Origin: Acanthamoeba sp. SK_2022b
Lineage: Eukaryota; Discosea; Longamoebia; Acanthamoebidae
Direction: 5' to 3'
DNA length: 64,000 nucleotides
NCBI GenBank assembly: GCA_027943245.1
Contig: JANDJZ010000136.1
Coordinates: 1 to 64,000 of the forward strand
The translations under genes and the position numbers were made by a program. Position 1 is the first letter of the stretch; each line of letters opens with the position of its first letter. Shown here one piece after another: positions 46,680-57,700 of this stretch. Below the pieces are notes generated by a model. That model did no database searches. It saw only the letters and a list, made by a program, of their open reading frames with translations, and was not told where the DNA came from.

Positions 46680-46915
46680 CTCTTCGCGCGGCTTGAAGAA
46701 AAATGTTTGTTTGTTTTTTTAATTCATTTCTCTTTTATTCTTATGCGCGAAGCTTTGTTTGCGTTTACGAACAAGGTTTTGTACAGCTCCCACCGTCCCC
46801 AGCACCGCTGACACACTCTGCACAAAATAAGCTGCCAAAGGGAAGAGGAGAGACGGGAGGAGAGGAAGAGAGCCGGAATGGGAGGGAGTGGCCGTGCACC
46901 CAGCAGGAGGGGTCT

Positions 46916-49038
46916 TTACGGCTTGCTGTTGCCGTTGTCCTCGCCCTCCTTTCGCACCTCCTTTCCCTTACCCTTCGTTCCGTCGCCGCTGCTCTTCCCT
47001 CGCCCGGTCTCCATCTCCTCCAGCGCAAAGTCCCCATTCTCTTTCACCTTTTCCTTCGCGCTGGTCGTTTGCCGCTTTCGCTTCGATCTTCGCTCCGATG
47101 CTCCTTCCCCTGGTTTCACCACCGGTTGTGTCAGCACGCTCGTTGCTTACGTGGTCGAGTCAAGGAGGCAGTGGGTGTACCTCCAGTGTCCTTTCGTTTT
47201 CGCTGCGGCCATAGTTTCCTTCGGCACTTCTTCTGCTCGGCCTCGTCCACAAAGCTTCGGAAATCAAAATTGCTATTTGACGTCGCGACATCATCACGTC
47301 AAACACACACGCACACCGAGACCCTGAGTCAACACCACTGCAACTGCGCCTGATGGTGTGATGCGATGTGGTTTACCTGGGGACTCGTGGCGCACAGAGG
47401 ATGGTCAGCCAGTTGCCGAACAACCCCTTGGAGTGCGGGTTTTTCTTCTTTTTGTACAGGCCTTTGAGCTGCACACACAAGCGAAGAGAGAGAAAGAAAA
47501 GAGTCAGGCCCTCAAACAAACGAGCGAACGAGGAAAAGGGAGGAGAGAAACGGAGGAGATTGGAGAAGGAGAAGGAGAAGGAGGGGAGTTGCCTTTTCGT
47601 TGGTGGTCTGGCCGGCGGATACGAGGGTACAGTGAAAGGTGCCCAAGAAGCCGACGAGCCCCAGAGCCAGCAGGCAGTACGGCACCATCAGGCCGCTAAG
47701 CGAGAGGGTCAAGGGGAAACCGACAGCAAACGAAACAGATCACGCATGCGCGAGCCACCACGTGGGACCAGAAGGGGGCGAGGTGGGTGATGAAAGGATA
47801 CGAGCACCAGCCGCCGTATTTGAGAAGGTATGTGAAGATGTTGACGTCCGTTTCGTTGTCCACCACATCGATGATGATGAACACGAGATGAACAATGGAT
47901 ATGCACAGCACGTAGATGCAGCCTGCGCAGGCGGAACACAGGCCAACGCCCCACACGAGAGATGCGGCCCAACAAACGGGTGTAAGGAGCGGGAGAAGAG
48001 AAGAGGGCGGGTTGGAGGGGAGGGGGGAGAACAGTACTCAAGATGGTGCACCACACGAAGGCGAAAAATGTCTGGTAATTTCGAAGTCCGACGCAGTTGC
48101 CGATCCAGGGACGTGCGATCAAGTCAAGGAATCGACACCACGTCAACGCCGCAACACAAACAAACAAACAAACAAACAAACGACGAACAGAGGAACAGCA
48201 AACTGTGCGGGAGGGGAGCGGTGGAGAAGGATATAGTGGTGGTCGAACCGCTCGACGCAGTTGTTGCACACGGAGCAGTGAATCGCTCGTGGTGGTCGGT
48301 AAATATGACAGGTTTCTATGCGTGCGCTCACGCCCGAGAAACAGTGAGTCAGAAGCGAGGCAGGATGGAACAGTTGCGGGGGCAAGGAGAGCGGTACCGC
48401 AGTATTTGATGCGCAGGTTTTCGCCGTGCACGTTGATCTTGATGGTCTCTGGTGGCTTCTTGCGTTCGTAGTCGAACGGATTGTCTGGATCGTCCCAACC
48501 CCAAACACCACACCGGGGGGGGGGGGTAAGGACGGGGACGCGGTCGTATAGGCAAGGAAGCAAGAGGGTGCGCGAAGAGGGGATGGCGACGGCGACGGCG
48601 ACGGGTGCGAGCACAAGGAAGGACAGGGGGCGAGAAAGGAGAAGAGAAGATGGGCGCACCTGGGTTGTGTGCGAATTCGAGGCCGCGAGGGATTATGCCG
48701 GGGTCGCGATACCGCGTGAGGAGCATAAAGGCGACTGAGGACAGGGCTAGCGCGATGTATCCCACCAATGGCGCGATCGCGACGTACCACCCCAGTCGAA
48801 TGAATAAATATGGCCATCTGCCAAGGCAATGCGATGTTAATTCAATAGAGCGAGTGGGGATTAAAGAGGCGCAATCAAGGGGGGGGGGCGGTTCATACAT
48901 AAAGCCGCATGCGATGATGAACGGCACTACGATGAAGGAGAGGGCAAGGTAGAAGTAGAGTCGATCTGGTCCAGCTACGAGTCGACCGCCACATTGAAAT
49001 CGATTTCGCCCGGGCCAGCTTTGATATAATCGTTTCAT
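46916..49038 (-). CDS. DHHC-type protein S-palmitoyltransferase
   Basis: The start is [20 protein letters not shown] at 49038; PGRNRF.C.GR is typical of the ERF2/ZDHHC9/14/18 group. Membrane segments 1 and 2 follow ([37 protein letters not shown]), then the cysteine-rich domain over two exons: [25 protein letters not shown] and [17 protein letters not shown]. The DHHC motif is intact. Two further membrane segments lie in later exons ([34 protein letters not shown]). The last exon, ending near 46916, encodes a Lys-rich tail. The enzyme moves palmitate to cysteines of membrane proteins such as Ras. The final exons are less sure. Confidence 0.88.
48155..48180. repeat. (AAAC)n microsatellite in a DHHC gene intron
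   Basis: A 26-bp run of AAAC units lies between the exons that carry the cysteine-rich domain. It is a simple repeat with no evident role. Confidence 0.9.
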
Positions 49039-49353
49039 CCTCTCGCGCTGCGCACGCGAGCGGGAACTGTTTGAATAGGAGGAGAATATCTATCTTTCGA
49101 GAGGTGATTGTGATGTTGGTTGCTATGGCTGGGGATGAGGATCTAGGTGCAGTGCTGGAAATGCATGACACAAAGGCCAATCTCCCAAATAATTCAGTTC
49201 AATTTTGTGGGAGTCCTCTCGTCCCTCTCGTCGTGTTCTCCCTCCGCTTCCACACGCGTGCTCTCTGCTTGTGCGCCTTGCGGCCAATTTTTTTAATTAT
49301 TTTCTTTATTTCTCTCTTCCGGAAAAACGGAGAAACGCAGAGGCAGAGACGAC

Positions 49354-52300
49354 TCAGGCGAAGGTCCAGTCGGCTTGGAAGGCGTCCGAGGCTACGAACA
49401 GGGTCTCCTGCGGCTGGTAGGCCAATGCCGTCGTGGACTTGGTCTTCCTCTTCACGTGTGCTTCGAACAACTGGCGAACGGAAAGAGAACGGAATCAGAG
49501 AGGCGACCCATCGCTGTGTGTGTGGTAGCACTGGCCAGTACAACGTCGTTAGCGTGTTTCTGAGGCCGTACCGAGAGATAGGAGAGATCGATGAAGTCAT
49601 CCAAATCGAAGGGCTGCTTCACAGGAGGCTCGTCAAAAATCTTGGCCAGCTTGCTCACTTGCGGCACGTAGTGGTGTTGCAAGGTCTGTCCCCACCGCTC
49701 CTGTCTTGAGCCCACACCCACTCCTCTGGGGCAGGCGAGGAGGCGTACCTTGAGCTCCCAGAGCGAGCTGCCTAGGGCCTTGCACTTCTGCGGGTCGAGC
49801 TCCTCGTACAGGAAGGGGTCGCTCCCGTTAGCTCCGCTGTGCGTGTACCGTGCCAGCTCGGCTTCGTTCTCTTCGACCGGACCGGTGCTGGCGCTCTTCT
49901 TGGCATCGTCGGACTTCTCCACTTGCGCCTCGGCCTCCTCCTCAGTGCCCTCCATTCCCTCCTCTCCGTTAGGCTGCTTGGTGGCACCGCCTCGGCCCCT
50001 CCTCCTTCGTTTCTTCTTGCCCTGTCCCTCGACTTGGGCGGAATCAGGCGTCTGACTGACCTCTGCCTTGGCCTCGCTCGCTTCCTCTTTGTCGTCCCTC
50101 TTGCGCTTGTTGTTGCCATCGGCGTCGCTGCTTGTAGTGCTGTTGAGCATGAGCACTGAGTCGTTAGCGGGAGCCACGGTCGCAGTGTGGGCTGAGGGCG
50201 CCAGCATGAGCACCGCCTCCTCGTTCTTTCGCACGCCGGTCGCTGCGCCAGCGTCCATGCGCCCAAACATAAACCAAACACCGCGTGAGTGCTGATCCCG
50301 GCCGATGATGAAAAGGATCAGAGACAATAACATATACGTTTCCTGGTGTCGACGGGAAGGAGGCTGCCGCCGGTCGAAACCTCATCGACGTGGTGAAGCA
50401 TGATCTGGATTTGCGGGTGCCTCTTAAGCATGTTGTAGACGAACGCGATCACGAAGAGCACTCCCGAAGGCGGGGCATGAAGGGCCATTCGGGCCATGCG
50501 CTTCACGAACGCGGCGATCAAATAGGCGGGCAAGTGCCTGCAATGAGGTGGAAGAAGGGTGAGCCACTGGTAGAACGCACGTGTCCCCCTCCTCACGCAA
50601 CAAGGGGCGTTTCGACAACGTACGACGACTTGAGGAAAACGTCGACGAGGCGGAAGAACTTGACCCTGTACTTGACGTGGAAGATATTGGGTTGGAACAG
50701 CGCGTAGAGCTTCTTGTAAAAGTCCGGGTAGTCCCTGTCGCCACACAAAGGAGAGGAAAGGGGAGAGAGAGAACAGGAAAAAAAGAGTTAACGGGGTCAC
50801 CACCATTGAAGCGATTCGAAGCGATGGGCGGTGCGTACAGGTTGTGCTTGGTGATGAGAATGAACAGACCATGGAGCGCCAGGAGTGACACCACGCCTCC
50901 CACGTCATACGAGTCCTTCAAGAAGTCGATGAGGCGGATGGGCTGCATCATGTGCGGCAGGATGTGGGTGTCCATCCGGCGCAAGATGTCCTGAGGGAAC
51001 AAGACCGACGCGCGACAAGGGTGAGCGTTCAATGGTCGTGGTTATAGATGTGACAGGGCGGAGGGCGAACCTTGTAGATGGGGGTGGTGAGAGGCAGCGC
51101 GAGGAAAGCGAGCCAGCAGGCCTCGAAGATCTTCTTGTGACCGTAGGTGAACTTGACGGCCAGGGTACCCTCGGACTTTTTGCTGGCAATTTTGGCCTGG
51201 GCGCGCTTCTTCTGCTTCTGCATCTCCGAACGCAGATAGACATTGCGCTGAGCGTAGTTTGAGATCAGGCCCGATGCACCATAGGAAGAGGGAGGGGGGA
51301 GGTAAAATGTCATCGCGTTAGTTGGCCCTTCACATCCTAGAAGAGTGAGGAAGTGCGGAACGGGAAATGTGGTGCGTGCGTTACCGTGGCCTTCTTCTTT
51401 TGCTTGGCGACAGCGTGGGCAGCGGCGAGAGCCTTGCTGTTCTCCACTGGGATCCAGAAGGAAGTGATGCGATCATCGGACTCTGGCATGGTGACCTTCT
51501 GCAACAGCAGGTACATGCCGGTGATGGTGTCGTTTGTCGCCCGTTGTCCAGCGGCGGACTTGAGGGCAATCTTGTGCTGCTCGCACAAGGCACTGCGGCA
51601 GACAGAGCCCAACGGAAAGTCAACAAAAACAGGCGAAAGGGAGAGAGAAGGGGAGGAGCAGATACCGCACGGACTTGAGTGTGTAATAGCGAACATCGTC
51701 GTACTTGGAGAGGTATTTTCCGACAAACTGGCTGAACAATCCCGTTTCGGCTCCCTTGCTCTCGCTCACCAGACGCTCTGGTGATCACGGGAAAGAAGGC
51801 GCCCGATGAGCATACAGATGTACAGACAAGATATCACCCACCCACAGAGAGAGAGAGAGAGAGAGAAGAGACCGATGAGCACGGAGAAGTGCTTGAACGG
51901 AAATGAGTTCTCTTTGTTGGCCTTATTGAAAGCGACGGTCTTCTTGTGCAGAAGTTCCATCAACACTTTCAGCGCCAGTGTCTACACCACACACATACCA
52001 AGTTTGTCAGATGACCTCGGCTGAAAACAACGAAAGAGAGGCACAGCATACAGACCTTGACTTGATCGTGTCGGTGGGTGAGCAGAGCGAGGAGAGCCCG
52101 CACGAAGCCCTTGTAGTGGCCCAACGCAGCGGCCTTGAGTGGGTCCCGATTGGTGTTGGCGGCCCCGTGCTTCTTGTCCTCGCTAGCACCCAAGTCGAGC
52201 ACCTCCTTGGCCGCCAAATGCGTGAAGACGCGCTGCAGCGCTCGCACAGTATTGAACGTAACCGTAGCCGTGGACATAGCGTCCTGTTTTGCAAAAGAAT

Positions 52301-52605
52301 GACCCTCGTGTGAGCACACACGCCGTTCATCCGAGCTGGTGATACAAAATTCACACAATTCACACAAACTTGAATTTTGATTCCTTAAAATGAAAAGAAA
52401 TTGAGCAAAACGAAGTTGGTACCGTGCAGGTGTGGAGAAGCTCTGGGAGAGTGTCCAATTGTCCCTTCTCTGTTACACACTTCTCCAATTTGTGAATCTT
52501 GGCCAAAATCGCGCGTTCATCTTGAACCGCGGTGTCAATCTTCACGGAGCCGGCTCCGGCTGCAGACTTGGCAGAGGCCTGAGAACTGTTCGCATGACCT
52601 TCCAT
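49354..52605 (-). CDS. NOC4L: Nucleolar complex protein 4 (NOC4)
   Basis: The start is MEGHANSSQASAKSAAGAGS at 52605 and the stop at 49354 (…FQADWTFA). About a dozen exons are present. Diagnostic NOC4 segments are DYPDFYKKLYALFQPNIFHV, VKFFRLVDVFLKSSY, LPAYLIAAFVKRMARMALHA, IAFVYNMLKRHPQIQIMLHH and ALGSSLWELK followed by TLQHHYVPQVSKLAKIFDEP. NOC4 binds NOP14 and is needed to make and export 40S ribosome precursors. A basic/acidic insert of about 120 residues with KKKRRRRGRGG lies between PQIQIMLHH and DPFLYEELDP. This insert is longer than in the animal protein. The order and end agree with the family. Confidence 0.92.
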
Positions 52606-52738
52606 CTTCTCTCTCCGGTGCCGCGCTTACGGGTCGGGGCTGTGGGCTGTGAGTTCTTCGTTTCTTCCGCGGAGGTCGCCCGTATTTCTTTTCTCTTTTA
52701 TTTTTCTTCGGTAATCTGGTTGCTGCTGAAGGAGGAGG
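52606..52738. promoter_or_regulatory. Shared upstream region of NOC4 and a small unknown gene
   Basis: Divergent start codons lie only 133 bp apart. No motif is recognised. Confidence 0.4.
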
Positions 52739-53149
52739 ATGGAGGCACGTCGATCATTCTTCTGGAACGGGGTGCTGCAGCTGAACGAGGTGGGCCAACA
52801 CTCGTTTTTTGACATTCGGGTGAGGAAGACACAAGATAATCCGCCGCAGGTCTTCGTGTATACCTCAGATCTGCCCCCTTTGCCCATGAAATCCAAGGAC
52901 GACGTACTCAAGGTCACCTTCCTTCTCGAGAACAATGTGGGCACAACCACTATACGCTACAAGATTGCCGATGCCATCTTTGATGGGAAGACCCTCGAGG
53001 CCCGTACTGCCAACTGCAATCAAAACTTCATCTCGATCACCAACGACACCTCTGAGTGGCACTTCATCAAGCAGACCAACTGGTTGCTCTACTTCGTCAG
53101 CGTCAAGATACCCCCAGAACAGGTCAAGAAATTCATGCCTCTCCTCTAA
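52739..53149 (+). CDS. Small intronless protein of unknown function, 136 residues
   Basis: One open frame from ATG 52739 to TAA 53147-53149. It is rich in beta-prone segments (FFDIRVRK, PQVFVYTSDLPP, VLKVTFLLEN, TIRYKIADAIF, WHFIKQTNWLLYFVSVKIP) and looks like a small beta-sandwich. It has no signal peptide or membrane segment. Composition and codon use are like the neighbours, so I trust it as a gene. No family is recognised. The CpG-free tract begins about 220 bp after its stop. Confidence 0.7.
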   Translation: MEARRSFFWNGVLQLNEVGQHSFFDIRVRKTQDNPPQVFVYTSDLPPLPMKSKDDVLKVTFLLENNVGTTTIRYKIADAIFDGKTLEARTANCNQNFISITNDTSEWHFIKQTNWLLYFVSVKIPPEQVKKFMPLL

Positions 53150-53367
53150 TTCTGTACACAGCCCCTGTGCCCCTCTTTTCTATCTGTTGTACAATTTTCG
53201 CTCTCAGCTTCTCTCCTTCAATACAAAACGCACCCACGGTGCTGTTACGCGCGACAACGCGCAGTGGCGTGTGAAACTGCCATGGGCGTTCCACAGCTGC
53301 TAGTTTGGGCCCAAGCCAAGCATTTTACTGGGTCTGCAGCTGTGCCTGGAGCGTGCCACCTTGAACG

Positions 53368-54689
53368 TCATGTTCACTGTTTTATTTTTTTCCACAATCA
53401 CTTTCAAGGGCTGATCCTGATTTTATGTTGATGTGACTGGTTGGTGCATGTTACAGGCTTTGTTATGAACACTGCCTCCTGGGCACCACCAACTGGCCAC
53501 CACCCAGCTGCCACCTGGGCACTGCCTCTGCCACTGGCTGCCACCTGGCTGCCACTGTCTCTTGTCTAGCTGCTTCCTAGATGCCACTGGCCACTGTGGC
53601 TGCCTGGCCACCTGGGCACCCACCAGGCCACTGGGCAAGCTTAATTGTGTAGGTGAAACCTAACATACCTGACTCAAGCTTGGGCATTGTACCATGGAGT
53701 GGCTTACATGTAAGATCAGCACAAAAAAGTTGGTTGATTAAGGGGGTCCAGAAAGTTGGTACTAAAGGACTTTGGGAGCCCTTAGGTCATTGATGGGGTA
53801 GCACCTTCTCAGGCTTTCAGGTGAGGTAGCAACAGCCCAGTACCAGCACCCAGAACCACCTCTATAATCAAATAATCATTTTAAAAATCAATTTTAGCTT
53901 TTAATTTAGATAGAGAAATCACAAATTTGCAGTCAGAGACTTCAGACAGGGAAGGTGCATGACAGTCTGTAACCACAATCTCAATCAAGTTTTACACTGA
54001 TTAGCACTGGTTTCAATCAAACACTCAGTTTGGATGGCCTGGTTCAGCTTGGATGCACCCCATTGACTTAAACAACCAGATTCTCCAGCACCAGATTGCA
54101 AAGGCAAAGTGCACAAAATCTCTCCACAGAAGATATACAATGAAGCCTGGGACAAGCACCCAGCAACCCAGTTTCAACCATGGATGAGATAAATTGTGAG
54201 GGTGGTTGCATGTGGTTTTCCATGTGATGAAGGAGCTGGGTGTCACAAGACACCCTGACTGTGATCAAAGATAGGTTGACTTCAAGACAAATCTTAACAT
54301 ATCTGCATTCCCATGTTTTGTGCTGGAGTTTGCTCTTAGGCTGCTTGTTTAGTCACCAATTTGTGCCAAAAACTTGGCTGCCATCACAAACAGCTGTTTG
54401 TGATTGGGTCATTCACTTAAGTGGATTTCATAATTGCTGACAGAGGGAGCACAAACACAAGGACAGAGAGGCTGCAGCAGAGGGGCATTGACAAGTGCAG
54501 TGGTGGTCACACATGATGGTGCCAGCACACCAAGAAAGTTGCACCATAAAAAAGAGCTTGCAATTCAGAGGCCTTGTGTTGTGTCAACAAGGAAGGATGG
54601 GTGTCTTTGGCAAGATGTTTGGCCAATCTTGACCCTCTGGCCCTCTCTCCCTCAGCTATGTTGCCCAGTCCATGCCAGGGTTGACCCTG
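53368..54689. other. CpG desert: 1322 bp with no CpG
   Basis: I read every line of this tract on both line interiors and junctions and found no CG dinucleotide; the last CpG before it is at 53366-53367 and the next after it at 54690-54691. TG and CA are abundant, and the tract is AT-richer than its neighbours. No open frame looks coding and no tRNA is present. It fills the gap between the small gene ending at 53149 and the 3' end of dynactin p150 at 54760. Confidence 0.9.
53466..53637. repeat. Degenerate short tandem repeats based on CTGCCAC/TGGC
   Basis: About 170 bp are built from variants of CTGCCAC, TGGCCAC and CTGGGCAC arranged head to tail, with irregular spacing. It lies in the left part of the CpG-free tract and looks like a decayed minisatellite. 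Confidence 0.7.
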
Positions 54690-54759
54690 CGATAGCGAGT
54701 GGGGCAAAAGCTTGACTTGCAAGGGATAAAATAGATAAAGTTGACTTGAAGCCCGCAGT

Positions 54760-57700
54760 CTAGAACACGAGGGAGTGAACGTGCTGCAGCTGGCGCGGGT
54801 TGAGGGTCACGCGCGTTCTGCTGCCGTGCTTGAGCCGCGCCAGAAGATCCTGCATCTGCGTTCGCACTTCTTTGGCGTCTCCCTGGTCCGCCTTGCCGGC
54901 ACTGGGGAGGGGCACCTGTGGGAGACCCAGCTTGCCCACCGGCCGGGCGTGGGCCAGAGGCTGCACGCGGAAAACGGAGTCGACATCAGTCACGTCAGGA
55001 GGGCGAGAAAGAAACAATAGAGGGGAGGGCAGAGGACAGACAGAGGGGAGCTGCCGTGCCTCGGTAAGCGGGGCCGAGGGGAACGATGCAAAATCGGTGG
55101 TGATCTTGACTGGCGAATGAGATTCGAGCAGGGCAGCAATGAGCTTCTCCTTCGCTTGCTTGCATTGGGCCTGCGAAGATCAGACTGCGATCAGTACCAG
55201 CCCCTTTACCATGACAATTGCCCGGGTTCTCACGGCGAGGTACGTACCTCGAGCTTGACTGCAGCCAATCGTCTGTTGGCCCATTGCTGGCTGGGAGCCT
55301 CCGGGCCAGCAAGCGTGAGGTCGATTACCTACAATCAGAGCGCCGGCGTTACTTGTGACCCTCTACACGCGGAAAAGAGCGCGCAACGCGATGGCGGCCA
55401 TTGCGGCATACCTTGCTCGCTGCCTTGACGGACTGAATCTGATTGAGGAACTGCTGGGTCTCGGCGTTGCGCCTGCCCATCGCCGCGATGGTGGCGCTCC
55501 TCTTTTTCGCCCGCGCCTGCTCGACGAGCTCATCCTCGTCGACGTTCTGGTCCTGCTGCAGCTGCTGCTGGAGGGGCGTGAAGTAGGCACACCTGCGCGC
55601 GGACAAGCGCATAGGCATCGAGTGAACACCACGCGATGTGCCTGCTGCCGGGAACGGGGAGGCCCTAGTGGTACCTGGCTTCGACGTCCGAGATGGGCGG
55701 TAGCAGCGTGCGCAGTCTCTTCTGGCCCTCGCGTGCGAGGAGCTCGCTGTTCTGCCGCCGCAGTAGGACGAGGGCCCGCTTGAGCGCCTTGATCTCCACC
55801 GATACGATTTCCAGTGATGGCAGCTCGGACCGCTGCTCCTCGGCCTCCTTCTTTGCGTTTTCTGCACTCGATATCGACCGCGCTCCAATAAGTAACAATA
55901 CACGTTTTGGGGACGGCCACAGAGTGGATGGGTGTGTTGGAGCTCACCGAGGTGTCGTATCTCGGTTCGGAGTGATCTGATCTGCTGCCGCAGCTGCTCG
56001 TTCTCCTTCTGGATGGTCTCCATGGCGTCCTCGTACATCTGCACAGCCGGCAGACAACGTTATCAGGAGAGTGAGTGGGACGCAACCAACACACATGGGA
56101 AGGGAGCATGCGTGCCTTTTCCTGCGATACGTGCTCGGCGGTCTGCTTCTCCATCTTCTCGGACAGCTCGGCCTCCTTCTTTTGGAGCGCGGTGAGGTGC
56201 ATTTGGAGAACGTTGTATCGCGAGAGGTGCTCCTTGATCTCGTTCTCCTGAAGTCCCAGCTTGACAAGCCGTTCCTGCGCGAGCCCCCAAGCGTCATCAG
56301 CATCATCATCCACGCCAAGACTGATGGCTGGAGCAGCGCGGCGGGATTACCTGGGCGAGGACTTCGGCCTCCAGCAGCTTCGACCGGACCGAGGCCGCAG
56401 CCGCCAACTCGGCCCGCACGGCGTCAGCGCGCTGCTTCCAGCTCGGCTGGGCCTCTGTCGGTCGAGCAGAATTATATGTGTCAGCCACCGAATGAGCAAC
56501 ACAAAGGGAGGGCGGTGTAAGAGGAGCTAACCCGTGGTTCGCAGGGAGGGCGAAGGGGGCGCGGAGCCGGAGGCTGGCGTGAAGGAGGACGCGGAGGAGG
56601 CGTAGGGGGTCGGGAGCTTGCCGCCCAATGGGGCCGCTGCCGGCGTGCCGGCGGGGGTCGAGGAGGCGGTGTTGGGGGTGGAGAGCGGGGTGATGTTGAT
56701 GGAGGCATCGGGCTTGATGAAGTTGGATGAGTTAAGGATCTTGTCGCTCACACCGACGATTGAAGCGTAGGTCTCCTCCAACAGGGTCGAGAGCCACTTC
56801 CATTCGCTGCCCTTCTCCTCGGGCCCGTCCTCCTGCTCCTGGGCATCGTTCTCCTTCTCCTTCTCCTTGTGCTCCTCCTCAGCGGACTGCGAGTCTCCGC
56901 CCTCGTTGTCCGCCTTATCATCGACAGTTTCGAGGTCCTTCATGTCCTCCTCCTCGAACGAGCCGGCCTTGTTGTCGGTGATGATCTTGGCCACTAGCTT
57001 GGGAAGCGCCGACCTGATCTCCCTGTCCTTGGTGGGAGTGTCCTGGCTCTGCACAATCGGCAACGGCCGACCGAAAGTGAGCCGCAGAGCCACTGGGTGG
57101 GTGAGTGAGTGCTCAACGTACCGTAGTGGCGGTGCTCCGGAGGTAGACGAAGAGCTGGCGGAGGACTTCGATAGCACCAGAGATCGTGGTGTAGCAGCTG
57201 ACCATGTTGCGCTCCAGCTTGGAGGCGTAGTGACGAGGCAGAGTGGGCTTTTCCTGCAGGTGCTTCTGCAGCTTGCTGTACGTGGCATCAGGCAACGCAA
57301 CAAAAGGCGGGGGAGGGACGAGTGGTGAGTTGCCAGTGCGCACGCGCGCATGCAATACGCGATGGACGGTGCGGAGTACCGACAGACGTCGATGGCTTCG
57401 CGGACCAGCCGGATGGGGATGGCCAGCTGCGAAGAAGAACCCGCGGTACCGAGGGCCTCGGCAGATCCGTCAGCGGGCGACTGGGTCTTGAGAGTAGATC
57501 GAAGCTGGTTGTAGAGCACGAGGAACACGTTCTCCACAACGAGGATGCCATCCACCTCGTGTCGCAGTGACTTCCATACCGGAGGGCGGAGAGCGGCCAC
57601 ACCTGCGGCGGGAAACGGTCGTTAGTTGTCACCCTCGACACAGGTCCGGCGCGCCGAGGCAAGAGAGAGAGAGAGAGAGAGAGAGCCATGTTACCGGTGC

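Noticed and set aside
46703..47353. A 216-codon open frame on the plus strand between cyclin C and the DHHC gene
   Set aside because: Low-complexity Leu/Ser/Pro composition with no motif, lying opposite the Lys-rich last exon of the DHHC gene.
53150..54759. The CpG-free gap as an integrated viral gene or bacterial DNA
   Set aside because: No open frame longer than about 95 codons and no recognisable protein remnant; its origin is left open.
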